Assembly: GCF_000499845.2 (NCBI RefSeq)
Contig: NC_023753.2
Span: 11,044,181-11,108,180, forward strand
Reading direction: 5' to 3'
Length of the DNA stretch: 64,000 nt
Origin: Phaseolus vulgaris
Taxonomy: Eukaryota; Streptophyta; Magnoliopsida; Fabales; Fabaceae
The translations under genes and the position numbers were made by a program. Each line of letters begins with the position of its first letter. Position 1 is the stretch's first letter. This document shows, in pieces, positions 35,515-49,205 of the stretch. The notes under the pieces were generated by a model. The model was not told the origin of the DNA. It ran no database searches and was given only the letters and a program-made list of their open reading frames with translations.

Positions 35515-37790
35515 AAGTATGACATTAAACTTCCCTTTATGCATGAAACAAAGAGAAGATCTTGAAATGATGAGATATGCGATGATGTAGGAGGAAAAAT
35601 ACATCCATAGGTTTGAGGGTGGAAAACATGGGTGAAAGATCCAATTCTAGTTATATGGGAGGTTAAAACTTAGAAGAGGTTTGAAAAGGTTAATATTAGT
35701 AAGCAAACGATGGATGGGGTGGTAACATTTGTGCAAATCCCTTCATCTGAAAACACAAGGTGAAAGAAACTGTGGGAGTGTGGTGGTGATAAAAATTCTC
35801 AATCATAGATACAATTTCAAATTTATTAAGAACTTTTTGCATATGCTTAAAGAATATATAATGAAATTCATGGGGGAGATTGTAATTCTTCGTTTATTTC
35901 ACTTACAGTCAAGGTAGAAAATCCATTGGGTCTTGAAAATTTTAGATCTATCTCTTTAGTTAGTTGCATGTATGAAGGGATCTAAGCCACTGGAAAATAG
36001 AAATATAAAAGTTTTTTAATTAGTGGATAAAAAGACAAAGTACCTTCTCAGAAAAGAGAAACATGATGACAAATAAATTGGTAGATGAAACTTGTAGATT
36101 GAAAATAGACTATTTAGTTTTCAAAGTGTACAGGAAGATATATGATTTTGTTTTTTTGGAACTTCTTTATTTATATGATATGGAGCTAGAATGTCAGAAT
36201 AGGTGGTGGTTGTTGGATTGAAAAGTTTTATCATTAATTCAAAAATTATAATCGATAATTAAGAATAATTTTTTACTTAAGATCATACTAGTTCAAATAA
36301 TTTGATTATAACTTTATTCAATTAATTTTTATTAGAGAACAATTAACGTTACTTGCAATAATCTTTCCATCACGAATATCGTTCTTCTAATAATCGGAAT
36401 TGTAACTTAAGTTTTGATATCAATTTTCGATCAAACAGTTACAACTAATGATAGAAAAAAAATTCACACCCTCCGATATTTGTGGATAAAATCCATAACG
36501 GACAATAAATAAATATCTCTAAACAAAGTCTAGATCTAACAACTATTTTAATTAGAGACAATTACGGGTGTTATGATATTTAATTCGTGGATACCTTATT
36601 CTTTTTAAAAAAATTAAGTGATCCAAATAAAGTTATTAGGGAAAAAATATTAACTATTGAATAATTGTTTAAAAAATAATTTTATATATTTATATTTTTT
36701 ATTTAGACTTGTAAAATTAAAGTTGTCTTTAAAAAGGTTAGTTTTAAAAAAAATCCATGCTTGTGGTGCAACTTATTTATATTTGTTTTTTAGAAAGACC
36801 AAATTTACTTGCACTAACATCTTATTATCCAATTTTATTTGGATTATACTTTAAAATCAATATTTTATATAAGTTTATATTTTAAAGAATAACCTTTAAA
36901 TGGTTTTATTTAAAAATTTTAAAAAAAAGTATTCACAATACCCATGAATACCCATAAATATAAAAAAAAATATCCATAGATACTTATAAGCGAGTAAGGG
37001 GATAAATTTTGTTAGATGAGGGTGGTGGATAGGTATAATATGTACCTACTTTAATCTGTTATTATCCCTATTAACTACTTGTCAAAAGTTATAAGAGTAT
37101 AGTAGTTCTTTTGTTAAGATTCGATTGTAACTTTACTTTTCTAGTTTTCTAATAAGACAAATGATGTTACCTTCAAGTGTGGATGGATTAGATTGGAGAG
37201 TGCATTGGGTCAAGCTACTTATCTGTCCATGGTAGCCCCACAATTGAGTTCGGATGATTATGACAAAGGGACCCTCTTTCTCCCTTTTTATTTACGGTGA
37301 TAATGGTGGGTTTAAGTAGTTTTATGAGGGAAAGAATAAAAAGTGTTGTTTAGAAGGTAGGTGATGGGAGTATTTAAGTTAACTTTTTCCAATTTATGAG
37401 AGGTGTCCATGAACAACGTAATCATTACCAAAAGTATGTTCAGCAGCTTTGCGTTTTAAAAGGAATCGTAATGTTACAAGGGTGGATAAACAAAAAATAG
37501 TAAAAGTGATAAGCATAGTGTAGGATTTTTTTTCATAGAGAGGAAAATTATATAGGTGAGCTGGTAGGATACATTTTGTCCTACAAACCAAGGGTCTAAG
37601 GGTGAAAGACATAAAATATTTTAATGAAGTACTCATGGCTAAATAGGCATGGAGTATCTACCAATCTAGCAGGTCTTCTTGGTGTTCAATTTTAGAGGCA
37701 AAGTATGGAAAAAGGATATGGTGGATAAATTGAATTGAGAGACAAAGTAAATGAGTGGAGATGAGACATTTCAACATATGAAGCGTTTAT
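35515..37790 (+). mobile_element. Second decayed LINE, interrupted by AT-rich DNA
   Basis: Broken plus-strand RT pieces appear in the right order. VENPLGLENFRSISL-type sequence is at about 35915-35965, where L1 RTs have an RPISLVGC block. A block around 37170-37290 corresponds to the segment containing the G-L-R-Q-G-D-P-L-S-P motif of RTs, badly mutated. A stretch at 37595-37650 reads like VKDIKYFNEVLMAK, the connection domain. AT-rich DNA at about 36210-37130 interrupts it and may be another insertion. All frames are destroyed, so this is an old copy. Confidence 0.5.
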
Positions 37791-40100
37791 TGTGAGTTGA
37801 GGTACGAGGTAGCTTTCGGTGGATGGGCCCAGTCATGCATAATGTAGCAGAACCCTATTTTGAAGTACAAATGGAAGAAAATCAAGGAAGAGGGTCAAGG
37901 ATATAAGCAGGTGTACCACATAAAAAGTCTATGCAAGTGTGTGGTGTACGACTGCTCGTTGGCTTATCTTCTTCCAACATAGGCTTTGGAACTTTATGCA
38001 ATGCTATTTATAGTTTATTTTCTACAGTGTAGTTTAGAGGTAGGGAATGATGAAGGGAATCGATGAGGACATTCACATTAGTAAGTATATAGTGTAATTA
38101 TAGGTCTTTTATGGCATTTCTCATTACAATGTATTAGAGCAACATACTATAAGTAGAAGAGACTGAGAGGTGAGATGTTAGGCTCTCTTGATTGAATGAA
38201 GGTGCAAACTACAGTTAAGTATGGTTCTAAATTGGATATTGGACCATATTGGTTTTATTCTATAGTGATACCATCATTTTGATTTTGAACTAGGGTCACT
38301 AGAAGTGTATTAGAGGTGCTGGAAGTATGCTACAACCAAAAGTATAGCTTAACAAAGGGTTGGTGAAGGTATCCTCTTCTGAGTCTACGAGGAATATGTT
38401 TGATTTTGTTTTGTAGTCAACAGTGTGATAACTTGGTGGAATAGGGTGAATATACTGCGAAGCAAAATCATATCATTAGATTTGCAAATGCAACAAAGCT
38501 ACTGATAAATGGAAGGTTAGTACTCTAAATGTTAGAGGAGCACAAAGTAAATTTGGAACTAGCTTGCCAGTAACCTTTGCATATACTGTTGTAGATGTGA
38601 GGGGGAGGGAGCTTGGCTGGGATCAAAAGCGCTTGTTCTCATGCTTCTCTAAAGGTCCTATGTTGTTATGGCGATTGTTTGTTTCCCTAACGAAACTCAT
38701 TGAAATACGAGGAAAAGAGTCAATTTGAGTGGAGGTATTAACTTTATGAGAATGTTGATACATATCTCTTGTTTTTCACATTTAATGTTGTTGATTCACT
38801 TACCACATAAATTTGTTCAATGTATAAAGAAGGGAAGGAGTTACTTGGAAAACAATCTTACTCCTAGTCAGGTTGACTTCCTGCTAGCATTTAATTATGT
38901 TTTGACACCTTTTGTTGAGAAACGTTCAATTAGAGCTGGTAGAAAATCATCTATGGAACATAGTTTGGGAAGTATCAAAAGATCATGAGGTGAAGAAAAT
39001 ACACAAGTTTTTTATGGATGGTTTTGGTTGGATTTTATAACCTCTTTCAAATCTCAAATAGGTTAGTGCTTTTTTTAATGTGGTCTAGTGGGTTTGGCTT
39101 TTGGAGACACTTGTGCTTGTGGGTTGGTTTGGGGAATATATTTATGATATATGAGTGATTGATTTTTGGATAGCTAATGTTGAATACATGTAATAGGAGT
39201 TAAGGGAGATTTTGGTGTGTAGTTTTTTCTGTAGTGATGGTTATCTTGTATTTATCATCCTAATACATAATATATAATACAAATTTTCTCATAGGCTTTT
39301 TTAACAAATGATCAACTTCATTTTGTAATTTTTTTTCTTGTGAAAATTTTGTCCATACACTAGTGTTATCCTACCAAAGTGACAAGAACTTCTTCCAGGA
39401 TACTAAGAAAGATTCAACACTTATATCCAAACAAGGTTCAGACTTTGTCTTGCCAGCATATTCCAATTGCACAGGTCATATTTGCTAAAAGACTAAAAAC
39501 ATGTCATACAAATTGCACACAAAAATCTACGGATCATTTCCTGAGACTTGATCCCACCAAAATATTGAATGTTTTAACTTCAGTGCCTAATTTCTTAGAA
39601 GCTCAACAAAAGAGAGGATAAATTGTCGTTATCATGGTCAAATCTCCAATTGCTACCATGTTAATGAAGTTTATGGTTATGGCTTCTATAACCAAATTGA
39701 AATGTAACTTACAAAGTTGACTATTCTGACTCACCACCAGATTGGCCATCAATGAAAACACAAAAGATGATACATCAAGTCATGAACTACATAGGGAAGT
39801 AATCTTCTGATCTCAATAAGGTTACAGGTGAAAAGTAATGCCAAATAAAAATGTAATGCTTTTGCAAGCAAAATGCAAAACTCTGTCTACAAACCTAACC
39901 CACTCATTCTCCCAATTTTTTTAAAAAAATAAAATAAAATGACATGAGGCAAGAAAAGGGAATTGCATAATCTGTGTTAACTAAAAATCCAATAACAAAA
40001 ACAACATCAAGGCTCAGACACTTGGTAGATGAACCCAGGTGAATTCCTCAAGGTCCATTCCTGTACAAAATATTTGACCAGTGTCCCAAAACAGGTAAAA
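37790..40100. other. Gene-poor DNA downstream of the cyclophilin gene
   Basis: No recognisable gene. Parts (37.8-39.2 kb) are G/T-rich and look like more decayed LINE or LINE 3' UTR. Open frames of 87 codons (38725-38988) and 80 codons (39379-39621) have near-normal amino acid composition but no domain I recognise. The cyclophilin 3' UTR probably ends within 39.8-40.1 kb, but no clear polyadenylation signal can be assigned. Confidence 0.4.
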
Positions 40101-40142
40101 AGTATCACAGCTCGTTGTGAACTTATCTAGCAGAGAGAACCT

Positions 40143-43100
40143 TCAGACCTTCTGTTTAAGAGTAACATCAAGAATCCCAATAGATATTTTAGGTTTGTAA
40201 TGTTCATCTGTATCCACTTCTTCAATTTCCTGCCACAGGATTAAGTAACATTCCATATCAAACTTTTCTTGAAACTCCTTGAGTTTGCACATTTTGCAAC
40301 CACTAAACCATCATTTCTCAGAAACAAAAAAACATAACATAACGGATATTCAAAAAGGTTGATGTATTGTCATTCCAAAAACAATAGAAAATATCAGAAT
40401 ATTAAACTCCATTTATACAATAATCAAGAGTTGGACGGTATCTACCTCCTACAATCAACTTTGTAATTATTGCTTAGTTTTAAAATTAATTATAAACTCC
40501 TGCAAGGTGATAAAAACAACAACAAATATTTGTTTTGAATAACACATTTATACTTTATAGTTTGAAATTAATTTTAAAAAATTACAAAAGTTAACAGTCA
40601 ACTCAAGAAAAAATGGCAAAATGCAATCTTAACTAATAGGAAAAGGAAAATGAAACGGAAAAATAAGCAACAAAAAGGAAAGTAAAACAGATTTCCACAC
40701 ACAGTAATGCAGACATGACATGAATAAGTAAATTCAGTCACCTGCACAACATCCTCTCCCTTGATGACTTGCCCAAAAACAATAAGTTTCTCGTTTAAAT
40801 CTGGTATAGGTGCAGTTGTAATGAAAAGATCAAATCCTTTGTGGTTGTGTTTACCCTTGGAAGTCCCCAGCATAAATGCTTCATGTTTCATACTGGTTAA
40901 TCGAAAACCAATTAATTAGAAAATTATGCAAACATGTCCTAGACAGTTACTGCAATTTTCTAAGAATTATATCATCGACTAAAATGTGCAACGAGATGAG
41001 TAAGAAAACCTAGTAATAGCATGTTGCTTTCCTCTCAAGTTCCAATCTTCAGTAGCTCCAGCTCCATGGTTATCCCCCGCCTGAATCACATAGTGCTTAA
41101 TTACTAGGTGAAAAAGCATCCCCTTGAAGTGCCCCTTTTGACTGCAAAAAGTTGTAGCTTAGGTTGGATCCATAAGCAGGTAGACTCAAACAAATTTAAT
41201 GTAGAAAACCACTCAAAAGTCATGACAAACATACTGCCAACATAAATTGATACCTACAAAAGTTAGAAAAACATCAAACCACCCAGAGTTGTATTGAACA
41301 GAAAAGTTGTCCGTCATATCATGAAGTGATGGTCCTATATGTCATGGCATGGCAGTATTGTCATATTCAGTTATATATGGCTACAATTAAAAGTTGTAAA
41401 AATCAACCTAGTTTCACATCCGTCACACTACATGGGTTAGAAAACCTATATTAAGTGATGTGACGACATTCAAATCAGCTGTACTCAACTTAGATTTCAC
41501 ATCTGTCACAGTCACAGTCATATCGCTTTGAAGACTGATATATTCTGCCATAAGGAAATCTACATGCACGAGTAAGTGCAAATTTACAAAATGTTCTTGC
41601 CAGTTTTATAGACATGCTAAACAGTTTCCGTTGTTGAAATTTTAGCAATTTGACTGAGAGAAGATAGGAGAAAAGTAGAATTTTGAATAAAATTGAGCAG
41701 TGATGCGAAAAAATACTATACAAGACTGACTTAATATGTAGACTCATTTATACTAATAACCAAGTGCAACTGTAGTCCCAATATTCTAACCCATAGCATA
41801 TATTACAAAAAAACATAGTATTTTTTGACAATCGATTACAGCAATCTAAAAGTATAGACATTCTTTGCTATTCTAGTTAGTGAAACATTTGTGCATGCAT
41901 AGTGCAACAACTATTGTGATCTATTATCACTTTGTAGTTTTGAATGAGAAAAACTAAAGCATCTTGCTTGGGTTATGCTCTACCTATATCCGATTGGAAT
42001 TGGACATTTATTTATTGATAAACAACTTATTTACAGACAGACAAACTAACGATGAAACATAGCACAACATAGACAAAAATTATCTATGATGTGAATATGA
42101 GAAAACTTGAAATCTTAAGGATGATCTCACAATGCGTTGAGATTGAACATTAGTAAAGAAACCTAAATTATAAACTGGATCAGATAAGGACCACAATATA
42201 TTTTAGCTAAAATTACTCAGATATGCACTTGATCCAATCAAAATATATTACTGCACAGTCATCTGACATTATAGCAATTTATTCAACTTTATGTTGCTAA
42301 GGATTATAGACAAGTGAAAATCAGTGTAAACATAACATGAAATACTATAATCAGTTCATTTTAACAAGATCAAATTTTCCCACTTATATCTCTATCAGAT
42401 GGCATCAGTACCAACCCAGCCACAAATCCACAAAAAGAACAACAAACAACAGGAGAGTTCACAAGAATCAAACCCTAATTCATCCAGCATCCTCCAAATT
42501 ATAATTTTGTAGGACAACCAACTACTCACCATAAGTCAATGAATTCATCAACAACTTCAGGAGCACTTTCCTTGTGCAGTTCTATTATTATAGAACCTTT
42601 AGAGGTATTTAAAACCTACAATAAGGAAGAAAGAGAAAACCAGCTTGTAAGACAAAATAATTTCATTAATGTAATCTAAACTTCATTGAAATTAGGGCCT
42701 GTATGGTTAAGAAAAGTTTTCTTTTTCACAAATAATTGAAAAAAAACTCACTGCGTTTTTACTCTGTTTCCTGTAATCTTTGAACAAGGGAAACAAAAAG
42801 AAAACAAGTAGATGCATTTATAAATTTCAAGAAATGAAAAATGAAAATGTTTTATCCAACCAAAGAAACCCTTGACTACAAAAAGTTAAAAACAAGTAAT
42901 TATAGCAGTCTGGAGCAAACTTACAGCATATCCCGGCAGGTCAGATTTCTTTGAGTCCGCAAAAGTATTATCACCCTACCAAAAGTGTGTTTTGATTAAG
43001 AGGTGTGATTATATTGATAAATGCAAAAAACTATAGACCTGGCAGCAGCCCTATCTTAATGGGCAAACGTATACAGAGATAAATTGTACCCTTCAAATAA

Positions 43101-44005
43101 AAGGGAAAAAATGCTACACGGGCATCAGAGAACAAGCAAAATAAAAGGACTGAAAAAATATGAAAACACTTTATAATGAATTTAAGGATGTACCTCGGAG
43201 GTGGACAAGTGATTTTCTGATTGCAAACTCGACCTGAATGCATGTAAGAAATGAATTATTAGGTAAAAGTCAAAGTTCATCTGAAGTTCCTAATATCTAA
43301 TGAGAGAGTGAAATACATCATATCAGTAATGCTTGTTCCATTTAAACTAGTCACACCCTAACATGAAAATCACTCTAAGAAAGTCCAGAGCAAAAAGGGA
43401 GAAGTTTTTACTCATGTTCGACAAGCAAAAACTTTGGTCAATCAGAGACAAAACATAAACTATTGACATCAGAACGAACCTAATTTATTTATTTTTTGAA
43501 CAGCAAGAACAGAAAACTTCATTAAGAGGTACAAAGGGTACCAATCCATATATGGCTCCATCACTATAAATAAGATAAATAAGGGGAGAATTCGGTCAAA
43601 ATAGCAGTTAAAACCTCTAGCAAGAAAGTGCTATTCTATAAAATACCTCTATCTAATAACAATGTCATCCAAAATATCATCTGTAGTATTCATGCTCGAC
43701 AAGTCTAGATGGAGCTAGAGCTCTATTTCACCAAGAATCATTTTTTAACACATCTTTTGTTTGTTTTCCATCTAGTAAATAAAAATACACCGCCTATCAT
43801 TTCTCAAACTAAGAATCTTCCTTCACAGCTAAAACAGAAAATCTTTCACTAACCTGTTGTTCCAATGTCTGTAAGAAGCAAATAGGAAAAACCCAACCAA
43901 GGAAAGAATCAAAATATAGAATAAAATAGTCGTGACACTAATGCGAGCAGGACCCTTCTTCCTTTTGCTTTGCTGTAGCAGAGCCTGAGGTTTGATCCTC
44001 GCCAT
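40143..44005 (-). CDS. CYP21-4: Peptidyl-prolyl cis-trans isomerase CYP21-4-like (cyclophilin), seven exons
   Basis: Exons on the minus strand are 44005-43854, 43233-43194, 42975-42925, 42615-42530, 41141-41010, 40892-40742 and 40229-40143. All introns are GT-AG, and the 699-nt CDS gives 232 aa, close to the family's usual length. A basic start ([18 protein letters not shown]) precedes a single membrane segment (residues about 22-45), so it is a type II signal-anchor protein. CYP21-4 proteins are reported in the Golgi/secretory system. The cyclophilin domain spans residues about 82-232 ([20 protein letters not shown], then VIQAGD, then [10 protein letters not shown] and [17 protein letters not shown]). 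In the FHR motif of the isomerase site, residue 122 is Leu (CTA) instead of Arg. The equivalents of CypA Trp121 and His126 are also absent, as in this subfamily. Gln130 (CypA Gln63) is kept. Confidence 0.93.
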
Positions 44006-44660
44006 TTAACCTAATCTCCAGCATCAAGGGCATCATCAATTACCAGGTAATAAAACGAAATAAAAAAAGGTTATAAATAAAAAATCTATTCAACCGGAAG
44101 AAAACTATCATAACTATGATACCATCACAAAGCCACCTAATTCATTCAATAGCAGTAGAAAATTCATCCAATCTCATAGTTAACTTGAAAACATAAAAAA
44201 CAAACAAAACCCCAACACATAAAGTTTGAAACTTTCAACATGTCAAAAATCAAAACAATAATTTTTCATTCAAACAATCAGCATCAAGAGAAACCTCACA
44301 ATCAAATACAGGGTCAAGATCCAACAATCAGGAGACGGTTGCATCCACTAAGATTTGGGCAAAAGTAAAAAACTTTATCAAGGAGTAGAAAAAATAAAGA
44401 GAAATTAAGGAATACCCAATGATTATTAGAAGCCAAATACGGCATAATTTTAAAAAGTTGGAATATTTTTGAAAGAAAAGAAAAGGGAGGGAGGTGAGAG
44501 GTAGAACCAACGAACCTGTGTGCCTGAAGCAGAGGATCAGGCACTTGGTGGATCGAAGATAAGTAAAGGACACGATGTTGGGTTTAGAAAAAGTAAAGGA
44601 AGATGAACGTGTGTGCGTGTGTGTTTCTTCGATTCAAATTCAATGATGATAGGCGAAAAA
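44006..44660 (-). other. Cyclophilin 5' leader with a likely 5'-UTR intron
   Basis: A C/T-rich leader with CACACACGCACACACG-type sequence lies at 44520-44640 (minus). It contains a good donor, CAG followed by GTTCGTTGG, at about 44517. The sequence just before the ATG (44006-44050) contains candidate AG acceptors. A 5'-UTR intron of about 0.45 kb is therefore likely. The transcription start and promoter would lie near or above 44660. No TATA box stands out. Confidence 0.45.
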
Positions 44661-46900
44661 TAGGTACAAGATTCCGACCGGAGTTTTCCAATGTTGCCGG
44701 GTCATTTATTGCGTAATTTTATCTATTCGTAAACTTCTTAATATTAAGAACAATTAATTACTGTATATGATTAGGAGGAGTACAATTTCGATACTCAAAG
44801 GACCAAATTTCTTAACCCCTCTTTCCTACGGATGAAATTGAAGGGAAAACAAGATACAATATGAATGGTATTCTTTTGCTGAGAAAAATTTAGTGGAAAC
44901 ATTTTCCAAATTGTGGAAATTATTTATTATTTTTATTTGTTTTTAATTATGTATATTTAGCTTTTTTTATTTTTTAATGAAATATCTTTACTTTTCTACT
45001 TTTTTTTCTATTTCTATTATTCATTTTATATTTTTCGTCAAAATTCTTTAAGAATATTAGCAATGTTTTATTTAAACACTTTTTCTTGATTTTTTTAAAG
45101 TCAAGCATAATATTAAACTTTTGTTTGGATTTGAAAGTGAAAATAAAAGTACAATTATAGTGAAAAGTAAAATTATCTTAATTAAAGAAATAAATATAGA
45201 ATGTTAAGATAAATGAGTAAAAAGTTTTTAAATTAGGTAATTAATATAACATAATAAGAAATTATTTGAGGTATTGGCATGTGATCTTTAAAGTTAAGGA
45301 CGTGTATTTTTGTATGATACAATCGGAAATAAGATTTAGTAAAATCTGTCACTTTAAACAAATAATAAAGGAAATATTGAATAATATGTTGTTTAAATTC
45401 TTTTAATATAATTTTCTAAATTTTATTTATTTTTCAAATGCACAATTATTAATCAAAATGTATAATTAAGTGTTTTTAACATTTTATTCTTAAAATATAA
45501 AATAATATCTTTATTTAAGATTGGGGTGATTTTAACTTTAAAAACCTATTGTTTCGGAATAACAGTTATCGTAATAAAGCGAATGATATTTTATAAGTAA
45601 TGTATGATTTTGAAAAACAGTGCTATAATCACTTAATAAATATAATATAATACTTCGATATGCATGCATCTTAAAGAATGTCTTTATTTAAAAGAAAACA
45701 AAAAGATTTAATTTTGGTCCTTACAAAATTAAAGGTTTAAATCACACTCGTTCTTTTATCATTTTTAAATAATTTAGATACCTACATTTCTTATATTTTT
45801 TAGTTCTTTCAAAATAATATTAAAGGATAAATTAAATCAATCGGAGGGGTAGTATAATAATTTTAAATCCATCATCATGCAAAAAGATATTATTGATAAT
45901 TTAAATAAAATTCAAAATGATTTCACAATTATAAAAATATTTAATTCAACTTTTATTTAGAGATGTAAATTAATCTAAAATATATACAAAATGGTTGATG
46001 AAAAATAAATCTGCACCTAAACGTGTTTTGTCAATACTTTCAATAAAAGATATCTTTTACATTTCAATCATAAATTTATAAAATAAATTTAAACTTTATA
46101 GTAATTTCAAATATTTTTTTAGGGTGAGGAGATGTAAAGTCTAAAATAGATATAGCACTTTTGAAAAAAAAATAACATAGCACTTGAATGATTTACAATA
46201 ACAACTCTTCATATCCTAAGATTATAAATTCTTCTAATAAAAAGATACAGGTTATACACTTATAATATTACTACTTTGATATTATAATTTAATCATAAAT
46301 TACCATATTAAAAAATACATAACTCAAATAGTTTTTTTTAGAAAAATATATAAAGTTAAATAGTTAAAATTTTTATTTCAGTCATTGCAAAACCCACAAC
46401 TATTTGGAATATTTGAAGGACCACACACCAACCCTTGTCCTTATCTTTTGTAAGCACCTCTACTCCTAGCTTAGATTTGAAGAAACTATAATATTAATGG
46501 CTTAAGTTTAAAGTAATAACAAAACCATACTTTCAACTACAATATCTATCACGTACTACTGTGTGTTCAAAATTTACATTTTATTATCTAATGTAGCCTC
46601 TTATTTTCATGACAATTATACAACTTTCATTTTCATGAACTGTATTTTAATTTTGTAATTATTGGCAATGTAATATAAATTTGAGAAGGAATTTATTGAT
46701 TCGCTTTGAATTATGATTTTAATTCCTGGTATCTAAGATAAATCTGGTTTTAAAACATTTGTTTGAGTCTCTTAATCTAGAAATATATAAGTTTAGTCTC
46801 CAGAAATTAAATTAAAAAAAAAAAATCTAAACCGGTTTTGAAATTTTGGAGGCCTATTAGTTTTTGGTGATTAAAAATATAATTTTATCTTAATGATAAA
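44661..46900. other. AT-rich upstream region of the cyclophilin gene
   Basis: No gene and no recognisable repeat family. The proximal few hundred bases presumably hold the cyclophilin promoter, but no specific site can be named with confidence. Confidence 0.5.
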
Positions 46901-46906
46901 TTCTGG

Positions 46907-48354
46907 GGTAAATTCCCTATCTAACACCATTTACACTTTTATTTCCCTAACTAGCACCCTTTTGTTTTTATTTCCCTATCTAGCACTCTTTTGTTTTTAT
47001 TTCCCTATCTAGCACCCTTTTATTTTTTTATTTCCCTATCTAACACCATTTCAAAAATAAATTAAAAAATAATATTTTGTTTTTTATAATTTTAATTTTG
47101 AACGCATTAATGAATAAAGAAATGTGTTTTTACAAAATAAAAATAAAAAAGTAATAAATTTAAAATGTTTAGTTTAAAAATTATTTTTTTAAGAATGAAT
47201 AAAAATAAAAAATTAAACTCTACAACAACATAAAAGTTGAATATATAAACATAAATTAGTATTTATTTTTATTATTATTGATTATGTAATTATGTTAATT
47301 TCAAGTAAAAAATACAGGACATAATTATAAAAAAACAAAGTTAAATAATGACTGATATGGACATAAAAGAACAACATGATCGAAAAAAAATGTTCATATT
47401 GTCAAACATCAAGACACACATAAAGAATATGTCCCAACATTACTGGAGTGTACACTTCTCGTCATTAATTATGTTTTATTTCGCACAAACTATTTAATGT
47501 ATCATTAAAGAAAATATTAAATGAATTATCATCTTTCATTTATTTTCATTTTTATGATCAACTTATACTTATTTAGTATCGCCTTATATCTCTTATATTT
47601 ATCTTATTTAGATTTATTTTTATATCTTTTATCTTTATCTTAATTTGTTTTGCCTTTATTTTATATCTTTTATGTTTCTAGTTATTATTTTTTTTCTACC
47701 ATTCTTTTTTTTTATTGTTGCTATTTTTATTTTATAGACTTATTTTTTTTTCATTTTTTGCTTCTCATTTTTAAGCATTAAGTGTAACATTTGCATTAGT
47801 TTTTTTTTTAGGATTTTGCATTTAGGATAGACACTTCAATATTACTTGTGTATCCACTATTAATTAATACTAATTGACTTTGATTTTTTTGTAATTATGT
47901 CATGTATTTTTTACTTGAAATTAACATGATTACATCATCAATAATAATAACAATAAATAGTAATTTATGTTTATAGATTCAACTTTTATGTTGTTGTAGG
48001 GTTTAATTTTTTATTTTCTTCATTCTTAAAAAAAATAATTTAAACTAAACATTTTTATTTTTATTTTATTTTATTTTATAAAAACTCATTTCTTTATTCA
48101 TTAATTATATTTCTAACTATTTTAAACAATAAAAATATTTATTTTTTAATGCATTCAAAATTAAAATTATCAAAAAATAAATAAATTATTATTTATTTAT
48201 TTATTTGTGAAATGGTGCTAGATAGGGAAATAAAAAGTAAAAGGGTGCTAGATAGGGAAATAAAAACAAAAGGGTGCTAGATAGGGAAATAAAAACAAAA
48301 GAGTGTTAGTTAGGGAAATAAAAGTCTAAATGGTGCTAGAAAGGGAATTTACCC
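46907..48354. mobile_element. Long-TIR foldback element (MULE-like), non-autonomous
   Basis: The left end GGTAAATTCCC and the inverted right end GGGTAAATTCCC open two inverted arms, 46907 to about 47334 and about 47887 to 48354. AAATTCTGG before and AAATTTTGG after form an 8/9-matching 9-bp target duplication, the length expected for Mutator-like elements. Each arm begins with five copies of a ~31-bp unit (TTTCCCTATCTAGCACC) and continues into matching AT-rich sequence. The 0.55-kb T-rich centre has no transposase or open frame. The element would form a very long hairpin when single-stranded. Confidence 0.8.
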
Positions 48355-49205
48355 AAATTTTGGTTATAGTAAAGAGTTTTTAAGTTGATGAATAATTATA
48401 AAATCTTGTTTGTGATTTTGTGGTTCATGTTTTTCTCAATACAAACAAAATATCATTAAATAGGGATCTAGATAGTTATTCCAATCTTTAATTATCAAGA
48501 ATGTTATATATTTCAAGACTTTTGGTAAATTGTTCTACATACACTTTTTTTTTCCTTTGGCATAAAAAATAACAAACATTAAATAATCATTAAAATCCGA
48601 ACAACGTTATTCATTGTTTCAAAACATGTCATTCGAAGTTGCTTTTATCAGTAATTTATAAAAATAATACTAAATATGTTTAATTTAAAAAAAAATACAT
48701 TTGACTGAATTTTCATTAAATATGTATTTAAAATATTACTATTTCATTTGTGTTATCTTTTATTCTAAATAGGGAAAATGCCAATGGATAGAGTATTTAG
48801 TATGCATTACTTACTTCTCTGCATATATTCATACTAATACTTCATATATTATGTTGTTTTTGTTAGTTGAAATTAATATATATATATATATATGATAAAT
48901 ATGATAATAATTTGTTTTATCATATTAGTTAGATCTTTTCATTTATCTTTTTATGGGTGTTTTGTTTGCATGTCAAATTTGGGGTTTTAACACTTTCTTT
49001 TAGAAATATAATTGAATACATATTATATATTTTTTTTAGATTTGAAAGCTAGAAGAGAAGGGAAGAAAGTTATTTCTGGACTCCCTCATCCAACAAGCAA
49101 TATCTTTACTCGTAAAAATTACTTTTGTGCTCATCTAATCATAAGAACATTTACTAAAAAAAAAAAAAAATCACAAGGGTTTAAAAAAAGTTGTTTCTCA
49201 CCCCG
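48355..49205. other. AT-rich spacer with a (TA)n tract
   Basis: No gene. A (TA)n microsatellite lies at about 48871-48892. The 68-codon Lys-rich frame at 49012-49218 is not recognisable and runs into the LTR. Confidence 0.5.

Noticed and set aside
39379..39621. 80-codon plus-strand open frame downstream of the cyclophilin gene
   Set aside because: Its composition is ordinary but no motif, leader or splice context supports it. It could be a relic.
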